Assembly: GCF_035944355.1 (NCBI RefSeq)
Contig: NZ_DASZBH010000001.1
Span: forward strand, 1-64,000
Reading direction: 5' to 3'
Source: Frateuria_A sp035944355
GTDB taxonomy: Bacteria; Pseudomonadota; Gammaproteobacteria; Xanthomonadales; Rhodanobacteraceae
Length of the DNA stretch: 64,000 nt
Shown here: positions 41,402 to 52,722 of the stretch, in pieces
Position numbering within the stretch: position 1 is the stretch's first letter
Layout of the letters: every line of letters begins with the position of its first letter
Notes under the pieces: generated by a model
Told to the model about the DNA's origin: nothing
The model's database searches: none
The model's input: the letters and a program-made list of their open reading frames with translations, nothing else
Made by a program: the position numbers and the translations under genes

Positions 41402-42218
41402 ACAGGCCGGCGCCCAGGATCATCGCGATGCCGACGAGCATCGGCCAGTCCAGGCGGTCCCCGAACAGCCAGTAGCCGAAGCCGATCGCCCACAGCATCT
41501 GGCTGTATTGGGTCGGCGCCACGCGGTTGGCAGGCGCAGCCTGGGTGGCGAGCATCAGCAGCACGCCGGCCAGCGCCGCGAGCAGGCCGTAGCCGGCCAG
41601 CAGCCACCATTGGTGCAAGGTCGGCCAGACGAACGAAGGCAGCATCAGCACAAAGCCGGTCGCCAACGGGCCGACCACGCCGGCGCCGTACAGGCTGATG
41701 CGCTTCTCGTGGGCGCCGGCCATGCGCAGCGCCACCACCGAGATCGCGCCGGCCATGCCGCAGGTGATGGCGGCGAAATGGCCCAGTCCCAGGTGACGGA
41801 AGCCTGGCCGCAGCACCACCAGCACGCCCAGGAAGCCGGCGAACACCGCCGACCAGCGCCGCCAGCCCACGTGTTCCTTGAGAAAGATCACCGACAGCAC
41901 GGTCACGAAGATCGGCATCAGGAAGATCAGCGCGAAGGTCTCGGCCATCGGCAGGTGCGTGAACGCGACCACGGCGGACAGGTTGCTGACCGCGCCGGTG
42001 ACCGCGCGGATCCACCAGAGCGAAGGCCGGTTGGCGACGAACACCTCGTGCCAGCGGTCGCCCGGCTTGCGGATGAACGGGATGGCGGCCAGGCCGAGCA
42101 ACGCGCCGAAGAACACCGCCTCGAAGACGGGCAGCGAACCGTGCAGCGACTTGACGAAGGCGTCGCTGACCGCATAGGCCGCGTAGCAGGCGAAGCCGAG
42201 CAATACACCCTTGAACAT
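41343..42218 (-). CDS. EamA/DMT-family transporter
   Basis: A 291-residue protein has ten hydrophobic helices in two EamA repeats. Motifs include YAVSDAFVKSL near the start, AVVAFTHLPMAETFALIFLMPIFV at the first repeat end (helices 3-4), and PTQYSQMLWAIGFGYWLFGDRLDW in the second. The family exports metabolites or amino acids; the substrate is unknown. The ATG at 42218 has GGGAGA four bases upstream, which decides it over longer upstream options. It is transcribed divergently from glutaryl-CoA dehydrogenase. Confidence 0.9.
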   Translation of the reverse strand: MFKGVLLGFACYAAYAVSDAFVKSLHGSLPVFEAVFFGALLGLAAIPFIRKPGDRWHEVFVANRPSLWWIRAVTGAVSNLSAVVAFTHLPMAETFALIFLMPIFVTVLSVIFLKEHVGWRRWSAVFAGFLGVLVVLRPGFRHLGLGHFAAITCGMAGAISVVALRMAGAHEKRISLYGAGVVGPLATGFVLMLPSFVWPTLHQWWLLAGYGLLAALAGVLLMLATQAAPANRVAPTQYSQMLWAIGFGYWLFGDRLDWPMLVGIAMILGAGLFTLVREDQVSGWWRRMKLV

Positions 42219-42340
42219 GCGTTCTCCCGACGGCGGCGCACAGGTTGGCGCAAATGCGGCCGAACCGGCCCCCAGTGGCATGACCATACCCGCTGGCGGC
42301 GCTAGAATGCCGGGCTTGTCCCAACCACTGGAACCGAAGC

Positions 42341-43510
42341 ATGGCCGCCCGCCTCGACCCGCTCGACCTGTACGACGTCCGCTCGCTGCTTACCGACGAG
42401 GAGCGCATGGTGCAGGACACTGTCGGCCGCTTCGTCGACGAGAAGGTGCTGCCGATCATCGGCGATTGCTTCGACCAGGGCCGCTTTCCCAAGGAGCTGA
42501 TCCCCGAGATCGCCAACCTGGGCCTGCTCGGCGCGACGATCCCGGAAAAGTACGGCTGCGCCGGTATGAACGGCGTGAGCTACGGCCTGATCTGCCAGGA
42601 GCTGGAGCGCGGCGACTCGGGCCTGCGCAGCTTCGCCTCGGTGCAGAGTTCGCTGTGCATGTATCCGATCTACGCCTACGGCAGCGAAGAGCAGAAGATG
42701 CACTACTTGCCCGAGATGGCGGCGGGCGAGGTGATCGGCTGCTTCGGCCTGACCGAACCGCACGGCGGTTCGGACCCGGCCAACATGAAGACCAACGCCA
42801 GGAAGGACGGCGGCGACTGGGTCATCAACGGCGCCAAGATGTGGATCACCAACGGCAACATGGCGCACATCGCGATCGTCTGGGCGCAAACCGAGGACGG
42901 TATCCAGGGCTTCATCGTGCCGACCGATTCCAAGGGCTTCGCCGCGCAGGAGGTGCACAAGAAGATGAGCCTGCGCGCCTCGGTCACCAGCGCGCTGTTC
43001 TTCGACAACGTGCGCGTGCCCGACGCCAACCGCCTGCCCAACGTGAAGGGCCTCAAGGGCCCGCTGGGCTGCCTGACCCAGGCCCGCTACGGCATCACCT
43101 GGGGCCCGATCGGCGCCGCGCAGGCCTGCCTGAAGGAGGTGCTGGACTACACCGCCGAGCGCATCCTGTTCGGCCGCCCGCTCGCCTCGAACCAGGCGAT
43201 CCAGTTGAAGCTCGCCGACATGGCCCGGCGCATCACCACCGCGCAGCTGCTCTCGCTGCAGCTGGGGCGCCTGAAGGACGCCGGCGCCATGCAGCCCACC
43301 CAGGTCTCGCTGGCCAAGTGGAACAACGTGCGCATGGCGCTGGACATCGCCCGCGACTGCCGCGACATCCTGGGCGGCGCCGGCATCACCACCGAGCACT
43401 CGGCGATCCGCCACGCGCTGAACCTCGAATCGGTGATCACCTACGAGGGCACCGAGACCGTGCACCAGCTGGTGGTTGGTCGCGAGCTGACCGGCATCAA
43501 CGCGTTCTGA
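42341..43510 (+). CDS. gcdH: Glutaryl-CoA dehydrogenase
   Basis: A 389-residue acyl-CoA dehydrogenase oxidises and decarboxylates glutaryl-CoA to crotonyl-CoA in lysine and tryptophan degradation. It shows CFGLTEPHGGSDPANM, MWITNGN and the catalytic glutamate in VITYEGTETVHQLVVGRELTGINAF. The YEGT plus G-x-x-AF end separates it from short-chain homologues such as the gene at 26515. TAGAAT at 42303-42308 is a plausible -10 box. The upstream EamA gene diverges. Confidence 0.93.
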   Translation: MAARLDPLDLYDVRSLLTDEERMVQDTVGRFVDEKVLPIIGDCFDQGRFPKELIPEIANLGLLGATIPEKYGCAGMNGVSYGLICQELERGDSGLRSFASVQSSLCMYPIYAYGSEEQKMHYLPEMAAGEVIGCFGLTEPHGGSDPANMKTNARKDGGDWVINGAKMWITNGNMAHIAIVWAQTEDGIQGFIVPTDSKGFAAQEVHKKMSLRASVTSALFFDNVRVPDANRLPNVKGLKGPLGCLTQARYGITWGPIGAAQACLKEVLDYTAERILFGRPLASNQAIQLKLADMARRITTAQLLSLQLGRLKDAGAMQPTQVSLAKWNNVRMALDIARDCRDILGGAGITTEHSAIRHALNLESVITYEGTETVHQLVVGRELTGINAF

Positions 43511-43637
43511 TGCTCCTCCCCTCCGGGAGAAGGTGGCGCGAAGCGACGGATGAAGGTTGGGCTCGGTGCGCGACGGTGACGTCCGCGCAAGTCCCGCACC
43601 CTTTCCCCAACCCCTCTCCCCGGCGGGAGAGGGGCTT
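43511..43637. repeat. Paired C/G-rich palindromic intergenic repeat (copy 4)
   Basis: A first half (CTCCTCCCCTCCGGGAGAAGG...GGTTGGGCTCGG) and an inverted second half (TTTCCCCAACCCCTCTCCCCGGCGGGAGAGGGG) fill the gap between gcdH and the acetyltransferase. The second hairpin ends at the ribosome site TAGGAG of the next gene. Confidence 0.82.
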
Positions 43638-43650
43638 TAGGAGCCAGGCC

Positions 43651-44193
43651 TTGCACGTTCCGGACATCCGCATCGAAACCGACCGACTGGTCCTGCGCCC
43701 GACCGGGCCGGAGGATTTCGAGGGTTGGGCCGCGCTGATGGGCGACGAGGACAACTCGCGCCACATCGGCGGGCCGCAGGCACGCCCGGTGGCCTGGCGG
43801 GGGTTCCTTTCCATGGCCGGGGCGTGGGCGATCCAGGGCTACGGCATGTTCTCGGTGATCGAGAAGGCCAGCGGCCGCTGGATCGGCCGGCTCGGCCCCT
43901 GGTGCCCGGAAGGCTGGCCCGGCACCGAGGTGGGCTGGGGCCTGCTGCGCGAAGCCTGGGGCAAGGGCTACGCCACCGAGGGCGCAGCCGCGGCGATCGA
44001 CTGGGCGTTCGCCCACCTTGGCTGGACCGAGGTGATCCACACCATCGCGCCGGACAACCTCGCCTCGCAGCGGGTCGCCCGGCGGCTCGGTTCCAGCCCG
44101 CAGGGGCCGGGCCGACTGCCCGAGCCGTTCCAGGACCTCGTCGTCGAGGTATGGGGCCAGAGCCGCGAAACCTGGATGCGCCGTCGCGCATGA
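43651..44193 (+). CDS. GNAT-family N-acetyltransferase
   Basis: A 180-residue protein resembles RimJ/RimL-type acetyltransferases. It has IETDRLVLRP at the start, then a GNAT core with GTEVGWGLLREAWGKGYATEGAAAAIDWAF, which contains the acetyl-CoA-binding GKGYATE loop, and TIAPDNLASQRVARRLG. The start is a TTG at 43651 with TAGGAG seven bases upstream; no ATG is available before the conserved region. It overlaps the next gene by ATGA, so the pair is translationally coupled. The acceptor substrate is unknown. Confidence 0.88.
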   Translation: MHVPDIRIETDRLVLRPTGPEDFEGWAALMGDEDNSRHIGGPQARPVAWRGFLSMAGAWAIQGYGMFSVIEKASGRWIGRLGPWCPEGWPGTEVGWGLLREAWGKGYATEGAAAAIDWAFAHLGWTEVIHTIAPDNLASQRVARRLGSSPQGPGRLPEPFQDLVVEVWGQSRETWMRRRA

Positions 44194-44696
44194 GCCATAT
44201 CCCGCCCGCGCTGTTCGTCGCGCTCGCCGAAGCGGTGCCGGAACTGCACGTGCACTGCGCCGATCCGTGGTGCCTGATCGGCAGCGCCGCCGCGCGGCTG
44301 CTCGGCGCCGAGGTGGGCGTGGCGGACGTCGACGTGCTGGTGTCGCGGGCCGATGCGCAGGTCCTGGCCTCGCACTGGGCTGATCGCCGCGACGCCAGCT
44401 ACGCCCCCGCCGACGGCGACCGCTTCCGCTCGCATTTCGCCCGCTTCCGCTTTCCCGGCATGCCGGTGGAGCTGATGGGCGGGCTGGAGCACGACGCGGG
44501 CGAAGGCTGGCGGGCGGTGCCGCCCGGGCGCCTGGTGCTGGTCGGCCTGGAAGGCCTGGCGGTGCCGGTGCCCTCGCTGGACGACCAGATCCGCATCCTC
44601 GAATCCTTCGGCCGCGACAAGGATCGTGCTCGCGCCACCGCCCTGCGGCAATTGCGCCAGCCGGCATCCGTGCTGCCCATCGTTCCTTCTTCCTGA
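44190..44696 (+). CDS. Nucleotidyltransferase-like protein
   Basis: A 168-residue protein has WCLIGSAAARLLGAE followed by VADVDVLVS, resembling the GS...DxD metal-binding pattern of pol-beta-type nucleotidyltransferases. A later VPVPSLDDQIRILESFGRDKDRARA resembles the helical end of such proteins. It starts at an ATG overlapping the stop of the acetyltransferase. Similar proteins are often annotated only as hypothetical. The substrate and activity are not known. Confidence 0.6.
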   Translation: MSHIPPALFVALAEAVPELHVHCADPWCLIGSAAARLLGAEVGVADVDVLVSRADAQVLASHWADRRDASYAPADGDRFRSHFARFRFPGMPVELMGGLEHDAGEGWRAVPPGRLVLVGLEGLAVPVPSLDDQIRILESFGRDKDRARATALRQLRQPASVLPIVPSS

Positions 44697-44736
44697 CGGC
44701 CGCTTCGGCCACTCCCCGTACCGGTACGAGTCCATC

Positions 44737-47004
44737 ATGACCACTGCGCTTCCCATCACCGCCCGCCACAAGGGCTTCAACCGCGCCGAGATCGTCGACC
44801 AGAACTTCACCGAGTTCGTGAAGCTGTGGCAGGGCGACGTGCATGCTGCCCCGCGCGACGATGCGCCGGTGCTGCCGGGCAGTGCGCTCGATGCGCGCGG
44901 TTTCCGCGAGCTGCTGGAGTCGCAGCTGATCAGCCGTCATCTCGATCTGATGGCGCGCGTGCTGCGCGTGCAGAACAAGGTGTTCTACACCATCGGTTCG
45001 TCCGGCCACGAAGGCAACGCGATGGTGGCGCGGCTCACCCGCCACACCGATCCGGCCTTCCTGCACTACCGCTCGGGCGGCTTCATGGCCGAGCGCTTCC
45101 GCAAGCTGCCGGGCATGGATCCGGTGATGGATTCGGCGCTGTCCTTCGCCGCCAGCAAGGACGATCCGGCCTCCGGCGGCCGCCACAAGGTGTGGGGCAG
45201 CAAGCCGCTCTGGGTGCTGCCGCAGACCTCGACCATCGCCTCGCACCTGCCCAAGGCGCTGGGTACGGCCGTCGCCATCGATCACGCGCGGCGCATCGGC
45301 CACACGCTGCCGGTGCCGGATGATTCGATCGCGATCTGTTCGTTCGGCGACGCATCGAGCAACCACGCCACCGCGCAGACGGCGTTCAACGCGGCGGCGT
45401 GGACGGCCTACCAGAAGCTGCCCGCGCCGGTGCTGTTCGTGTGCGAGGACAACGGCATCGGCATCTCGGTGAAAACGCCGACCGGCTGGGTGGCGAGCAA
45501 TTTCCAATCGCGCTCCAACCTCGACTACTTCTTCGCCGACGGTCTGGACCTCGCCGAGGGCTACGCCCAGGTGCAGCGCGCGGTGGAGCATTGCCGCGGC
45601 ACGCGCCGGCCGACCTTCCTGCACCTGAAGACCACCCGCGTGATGGGCCACGCCGGCACCGACTTCGAGATCGAGTGGCGCAGCATCGAGGAGCTGTGCG
45701 CGGTGGAGGCGACCGATCCGCTGCTGCGCTCCGCCGCGATCGCGCTGGAATCGGGCCTGTATTCGAAGGACGCGCTGCTGGCGCTGTACGAGGCCACCCG
45801 CAAGCGCTGCTTCGCCGCCGCCGAGGAAGCCGACCGCCGGCCCAAGCTCGAGCGCCTGGAGGACGTGATGGCGCCGCTCGCACCCTACACGCCGGCCAGG
45901 GTGAAGGCCGAGGCCGAGCGCGCCGACTACGCCGACGCGCGCCTGAAGGCCTTCGGCAGCGAGGACAAGCTGCCCGAGAACCAGCTGCCGCGGCACCTGG
46001 CCATCCAGATCGGCCAGGCGCTGCACGACATCATGGCCAAGTACCCCGAATCGCTGCTGTTCGGCGAGGACGTCGCGCAGAAGGGCGGCGTGTACACGGT
46101 CACCAAAGGCCTGCACAAGACGTTCAGGAACACCCGCGTGTTCAACACCCTGTTGGACGAAACGGTGATCCTGGGCCTGGCCCAGGGCTATGCCAACATG
46201 GGCATGCTGCCGATCCCGGAGATCCAGTACCTGGCCTATTTCCACAATGCGGGCGATCAGATCCGCGGCGAGGCGGCCAGCCTGCAGTTCTTCTCCAACG
46301 ACCAGTACCGCAACCCGCTGGTGATGCGCGTGGCTTCGCTGGGCTACCAGCGCGGCTTCGGCGGCCACTTCCACAACGACAACTCGATCGCCGCGCTGCG
46401 CGACATCCCGGGCCTCATTGTCGGCTGTCCCAGCCGCGGCGACGACGCGGCCACCATGCTGCGCACGCTGACCGCGCTGGCGAAGGTGGACGGGCGCGTG
46501 TGCGCCTTCCTCGAACCCATCGCGCTTTACATGACCAAGGACCTTTACGAGGCCGGCGACGGCGCCTGGCAGTTCGCCTATCCCGCACCCGGCGAGGCGA
46601 TGGCGCTGGGCGAGGGCCGCGTCTACGGCGAGAAGGCGAACGATCTGGTCGTGTTCACCTTCGGCAACGGCGTGCCGATGGCGCTGCGCGCCGCGCGCAC
46701 CATCGAGGCCGAGCTCAAGTGGAAGGTGCGCGTGGTCGACCTGCGCTGGCTGGCGCCGCTCAACGACGACTTCATCGCGGCGCAGGCGAAGAGCGCCAAG
46801 CGCATCCTGGTGCTGGACGAGGGCCGCAAGAGCGCCGGCGTGGGCGAGGGCGTGATCACCGCGATTGTCGAGGCCGGCCTGGGTGCCACGCCGCTGGAGC
46901 GGGTGGTCGGCGCCGATACCTTCACCCCGCTGGCGGGAGCGGCGTTCCTGGTGTTGCCGGGCGAGGCGGACGTGGTGGCAGCGGCGCGCAAGCTCGCCGG
47001 CTGA
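44737..47004 (+). CDS. Fused alpha/beta E1 component of a 2-oxo acid dehydrogenase (TPP-dependent)
   Basis: A 755-residue protein joins an alpha-type half and a beta-type half (from about 420). The alpha half has the TPP motif GDASSNHATAQTAF...CEDNGIGISVKTP. The beta half begins GQALHDIMAKYPESLLFGEDVAQKGGVYTVT and contains GFGGHFHNDNS, typical of the E1 beta chain of branched-chain or pyruvate-type complexes. The family decarboxylates 2-oxo acids and reductively acylates the E2 lipoyl arm. No E2 or E3 gene is nearby, so the partner must be encoded elsewhere. The ATG at 44737 is used; the upstream frame lies in the previous gene. Confidence 0.88.
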   Translation: MTTALPITARHKGFNRAEIVDQNFTEFVKLWQGDVHAAPRDDAPVLPGSALDARGFRELLESQLISRHLDLMARVLRVQNKVFYTIGSSGHEGNAMVARLTRHTDPAFLHYRSGGFMAERFRKLPGMDPVMDSALSFAASKDDPASGGRHKVWGSKPLWVLPQTSTIASHLPKALGTAVAIDHARRIGHTLPVPDDSIAICSFGDASSNHATAQTAFNAAAWTAYQKLPAPVLFVCEDNGIGISVKTPTGWVASNFQSRSNLDYFFADGLDLAEGYAQVQRAVEHCRGTRRPTFLHLKTTRVMGHAGTDFEIEWRSIEELCAVEATDPLLRSAAIALESGLYSKDALLALYEATRKRCFAAAEEADRRPKLERLEDVMAPLAPYTPARVKAEAERADYADARLKAFGSEDKLPENQLPRHLAIQIGQALHDIMAKYPESLLFGEDVAQKGGVYTVTKGLHKTFRNTRVFNTLLDETVILGLAQGYANMGMLPIPEIQYLAYFHNAGDQIRGEAASLQFFSNDQYRNPLVMRVASLGYQRGFGGHFHNDNSIAALRDIPGLIVGCPSRGDDAATMLRTLTALAKVDGRVCAFLEPIALYMTKDLYEAGDGAWQFAYPAPGEAMALGEGRVYGEKANDLVVFTFGNGVPMALRAARTIEAELKWKVRVVDLRWLAPLNDDFIAAQAKSAKRILVLDEGRKSAGVGEGVITAIVEAGLGATPLERVVGADTFTPLAGAAFLVLPGEADVVAAARKLAG

Positions 47005-47150
47005 CGCCGTCCCCGGGAAGGGCGGTCCGGGCAGTTCCTGCCCCGTCCGCCCGTCGGCACTTTCCACCCAAGCGCGGGCTCACGTGGCGGGGCAGGCCGG
47101 TGGCTATCTTCGCGCCACCGGGATTTGTGCGAAGAGCGGGCGGGCGCGCT

Positions 47151-48890
47151 TCAGTCGTCCACTTCGCTTACCTGCGGCCAGGGCTGATTCTCCAGGCCGC
47201 GCGGCCGATCGTACATGCGCGCCTGGTTGCGGCCGTTCACCTTGGCCTGGTACATCGCCTGATCAGCGCGCTCGATCAGCGCCTCCAGGGTGTCACCGAA
47301 GGTGCGCATGGCCACGCCGATGCTGACGCTCAGCATGAACTCCTGGTTGACCGGGATCTCCAGCCGGTGCACGCGCCGGCACAGGCGCGTGGCCACCTGC
47401 ATCGCCTGCTCCTGCACCACGCCGTCGAGCATGGCGATGAACTCCTCGCCGCCGTAGCGTCCGAGCAGGTCGGACGGCCGCAATTCGGCGCGCAGCGCTT
47501 CGGCCACCTCGATCAGCGCACGGTCGCCGGCGCGGTGGCCTTGCTGGTCGTTGAGCAGCTTGAAGCGGTCGAGGTCCAGGAACAGCAATGCCAGCGGCCG
47601 CCCGGCGCTGTCGGCCAGCATCGTTTCGGCCGCTTCGTTCCACGCGCGCCGGTTGAGCACGCCGGTAAGCGAGTCGTTGTCGGCCAGCGCACGCACCATG
47701 TCGCGATCGCGGCGCATGATCAGCGCGCGGTCGCCCAGGCCGATCGACAGCACGATCGCCTCGAACGCGCCGGCCACCACGCTGGCGTCGCTGATCCAGC
47801 CCATGCGGGGCAGGGCGCCGCTCAGCTGGGCGGTGGACAGGGCGGTGAGCGCCAGCAGCGGCGTCCAGCCGACCAGGAAGAACCAGGCGTGCCGCGAACC
47901 GTGCGCGGCCGCCACGATCGCGGTGAGCAGCATCAGCATCGCGGCGAGAATCAGCAGCGGATCGACCAGTGCCTGCGACACATCCACCAGCAGGCCGATC
48001 GAACTGCTGCGCATCAGCACCAGCATCGGCATGCCGATGGCCAGCGCCAGCACCGGCGCGCGCAGCAGCGGAGCGAAGCGCTGCAGCTCGCAGAAGCGCG
48101 CCATGAACAGCGCGGCGAACGCCACCGACAGCGCGATCGCCGCGGACTCCAGCAGGCCGGCCGAGGGCGCCAGCCAGCCGAATTCCAGCGGGTGGAACAG
48201 GAATCCAGTCTGCACGCTCTGGATCAGCGCGTAGCAGAAGATGTAGCCGGCGTACCAGGAAAAGGTGTTGTCGCGGAGCATCAACGCGAAGCACAGCGCC
48301 ATCATCGCCATCGTCAGCATGACCGCGAAGCAGGCGCTGAAGAGCGTCAGCCAGTGCGCGTCGTGCGCGAGGAAGGAGCTCAGCGATTCCAGGTGGAAGC
48401 TCAGCGGCGGGGCGATCCCCTCGGTCGGCTCCAGCCTGATCAGGATCAGGGTGGCGGCCGGAACGTTCGCCGGGTAGCGGTAGGCGAGCCGGCCGTGGCC
48501 GAGCGGCAGGCCGCCGGTTTCGTCCAGCGCCAGGCTGGCGATCGGCCCTTTCTGGTCGTAGATCGTGATGCGCCCGGGCGCGGGCGGATAGATCGTCAGC
48601 ACGCGTTCCTCGTCCACCCAGGGCGGTTGCGGGCGCAGCACCACCCAGGTGCCCAGCCCCGCGCGCGGGAAGCTGTGCAGCAATGACGGGTCGAACGCGG
48701 CCAACTGGCCCTTGCGGAACTGCTCGATCACCGCGGCGGGAGTGTCCCCCTCGCGAACCTCGCGCCAGCCGCCGTCGAGCGGCACGGCTGCCCGCACCAC
48801 GCCGAACCACAGCCACAGCAAACCGAGCACGCACCCGGCAACCGGGAGCCTGCACTGGTTCCATAGCCTTGCTGCGGCAAGCCTTCGCAT
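47151..48890 (-). CDS. Membrane diguanylate cyclase with periplasmic and multi-helix sensor region
   Basis: A 579-residue protein has a signal-like N-terminus, a periplasmic beta domain (about 35-180, 7TMR-DISM-extracellular type), seven predicted membrane helices (about 185-390), and a cytoplasmic GGDEF domain. The active site is GGEEF at 480-484 and the inhibitory site RxxD is R471-D474, so it looks active. It senses an unknown periplasmic signal and should synthesise cyclic di-GMP. It is convergent with the E1 gene and divergent from the FMN reductase gene. Confidence 0.9.
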   Translation of the reverse strand: MRRLAAARLWNQCRLPVAGCVLGLLWLWFGVVRAAVPLDGGWREVREGDTPAAVIEQFRKGQLAAFDPSLLHSFPRAGLGTWVVLRPQPPWVDEERVLTIYPPAPGRITIYDQKGPIASLALDETGGLPLGHGRLAYRYPANVPAATLILIRLEPTEGIAPPLSFHLESLSSFLAHDAHWLTLFSACFAVMLTMAMMALCFALMLRDNTFSWYAGYIFCYALIQSVQTGFLFHPLEFGWLAPSAGLLESAAIALSVAFAALFMARFCELQRFAPLLRAPVLALAIGMPMLVLMRSSSIGLLVDVSQALVDPLLILAAMLMLLTAIVAAAHGSRHAWFFLVGWTPLLALTALSTAQLSGALPRMGWISDASVVAGAFEAIVLSIGLGDRALIMRRDRDMVRALADNDSLTGVLNRRAWNEAAETMLADSAGRPLALLFLDLDRFKLLNDQQGHRAGDRALIEVAEALRAELRPSDLLGRYGGEEFIAMLDGVVQEQAMQVATRLCRRVHRLEIPVNQEFMLSVSIGVAMRTFGDTLEALIERADQAMYQAKVNGRNQARMYDRPRGLENQPWPQVSEVDD

Positions 48891-49246
48891 TCCCCCTGGA
48901 CCCCGCTGGCGGCCTTGGCTTGATTCCGCCGGCCGTATCCAACCCCTGGCCAGGCCAGCCGGCTGCTGCGCAGCGGCGTGCCTGGGCCTCGAACGATCCT
49001 AACCCGAACCGTCTGCCTGCCCGCCTGGTTTTTCGCGGACACACCAGAGGCTGTTCTAGCAGGGTCTGTGCCAATGCGGAAACCCGGTCGCACCAGCGCT
49101 CACGGCTCCTTGGCAGCGCAAGCGGCATGCTCGCCGAATCGCGGCCGTGTCTGACCCTGTGGGGTAGCTATGGACCCAACCGAGCAGTCACGGCACGCCC
49201 TTCGCCAACCACCATGCCCGCTGGCGGGCCATCAGCGGAGAAGTCC
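48891..49246. other. 356-bp divergent intergenic region
   Basis: The region must hold promoters for the reverse diguanylate cyclase gene and the forward FMN reductase gene. A small hairpin GCCCG-CTGG-CGGGC (49216-49229) precedes the reductase ribosome site GGAG. No RNA gene, repeat-family member or clear operator was found. Confidence 0.6.
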
Positions 49247-49804
49247 ATGAGCATCAAAGTAGCCGTACTGGTCGGCAGCCTGCGCAAGGATTCCTACAAC
49301 CGCCGCCTGGCCCGCGCCGTGGAAAAGCTGGCTCCGCAGGAGCTGGCCTTCGAGCACGTGCGCATCGACGACCTGCCGCTCTACGACCAGGACTTCGACG
49401 CCGACTACCCGCCGCGGTGCCAGCAGCTCAAGGCCCAGATCAAGGCGGCCGACGCGATGCTGTTCGTCACCCCGGAGTACAACCGCTCGGTCCCCGGCGT
49501 GCTCAAGAACGCGATCGACATCGCCTCGCGGCCCTACGGAACCAGCGCCTTCGCGGGCAAGCCGGGCGCCGTCATCGGCGCATCCGTCGGCGCCACCGGC
49601 AGCGCGCTGGCCCAGCAGCACCTGCGCAATACGCTGGCCTACCTGAACGTGCCGCTGCTGGGCCAGCCGGAGGTCTTCGTGCAGTTCAAGGACGATGGCC
49701 CGGTCGACGCCAACGGCGAAATCACCGTCGACAGCACGCGCAAGTTCCTGCAGGGCTTCGTCGACCACTACGTGGCGTGGGTGCACCGCATCCTCCAGCG
49801 ATAG
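49247..49804 (+). CDS. NADPH-dependent FMN reductase (quinone/azo/chromate reductase type)
   Basis: A 185-residue flavodoxin-fold enzyme contains VAVLVGSLRKDSYNRRLA, the FMN-phosphate loop, and VTPEYNRSVPGVLKNAIDIASRPYG, the second FMN loop. The family reduces quinones, azo dyes or chromate with NAD(P)H and often protects from oxidative stress. GGAG lies six bases before the ATG. It lies upstream of the copper regulator, 104 bp away, in the same direction. Confidence 0.9.
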   Translation: MSIKVAVLVGSLRKDSYNRRLARAVEKLAPQELAFEHVRIDDLPLYDQDFDADYPPRCQQLKAQIKAADAMLFVTPEYNRSVPGVLKNAIDIASRPYGTSAFAGKPGAVIGASVGATGSALAQQHLRNTLAYLNVPLLGQPEVFVQFKDDGPVDANGEITVDSTRKFLQGFVDHYVAWVHRILQR

Positions 49805-49870
49805 GTCCGCGCGGATCCGAGGTCTCCACCCGTTCCGGCCGCGGCGGGCTGCGGTGCGACGTACTTGCGC

Positions 49871-49902
49871 TTGACTCTGGACCTGGATCATAGGTCTAGA
49901 CT
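49871..49902 (+). promoter_or_regulatory. MerR-type promoter/operator of the copper-regulator operon
   Basis: The -35 box TTGACT (49871-49876) and the -10 box TAGACT (49897-49902) are 20 bp apart, the over-long spacing typical of MerR-activated promoters. A dyad CTGGACC (49877-49883) and GGTCTAG (49893-49899) centred in the spacer matches in six of seven positions. The -10 ends six bases before the ATG of the regulator, so the transcript would be leaderless. Confidence 0.85.
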
Positions 49903-49908
49903 TTCGCC

Positions 49909-50327
49909 ATGAACCCGGAAACCGCTTCCCCGCTCACCATCGGTGCCGTCGCCAAGCGCGCCGGCGTGGCCATCGACACCATCCGCTACTACGAACGCGA
50001 GGGGCTGCTGCCCGAGCCGGCGCGGCGTCCTTCGGGCTATCGCAGCTATGGCGAGGACACGGTGGCGCAGCTGCGCTTCATCCGGCGCGCCAAGAACCTC
50101 GGCTTCACCCTGGAGGAGATCCGCGAGCTGCTGGCGCTCTCGGCCGACCGGCAGCGCGGCGTCAGGGCGGTCAAGCAGCGCGCACAGCAGCGCCTGGCCG
50201 AGATCGAGGCGCGCATCGAGGAGCTCCAGCGCGTGCGCGCCGGGCTGGCGCAATTGATCGAGGCCTGCCCGGGCCACGGCAAGCCCGAGCAGTGCCCGAT
50301 CCTGCGCGCGCTCGACGGGGACCGGCC

Positions 50328-50331
<4 letters not shown>
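49909..50331 (+). CDS. MerR-family metal regulator, CueR-like (Cu+/Ag+)
   Basis: A 140-residue MerR protein has the winged helix with ITIR-type pattern (TIRYYEREGLLPEPARRPSGYR), the dimerising long helix, and a C-terminal metal loop with C120 and C129 in CPGHGKPEQCPIL. The residue at the place of CueR Ser77 / ZntR Cys79 appears to be non-cysteine, which favours monovalent Cu+/Ag+ over Zn2+. It overlaps the P-type ATPase gene by ATGA. It should bind its own over-spaced promoter and activate on metal. Its mRNA seems leaderless. Confidence 0.9.
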
Positions 50332-52649
<2,318 letters not shown>

Positions 52650-52722
52650 TCCTTCCTTCGTCTGCGGGTGCCCGATGGACGTATGGAGGTTTCCCGGAGC
52701 TTTACGCTTCCTTGGTTTGGCC

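Noticed and set aside
43441..47067. 1208-codon reverse frame opposite E1 and neighbours
   Set aside because: It spans several real forward genes and lacks domain signals, so it is a shadow.
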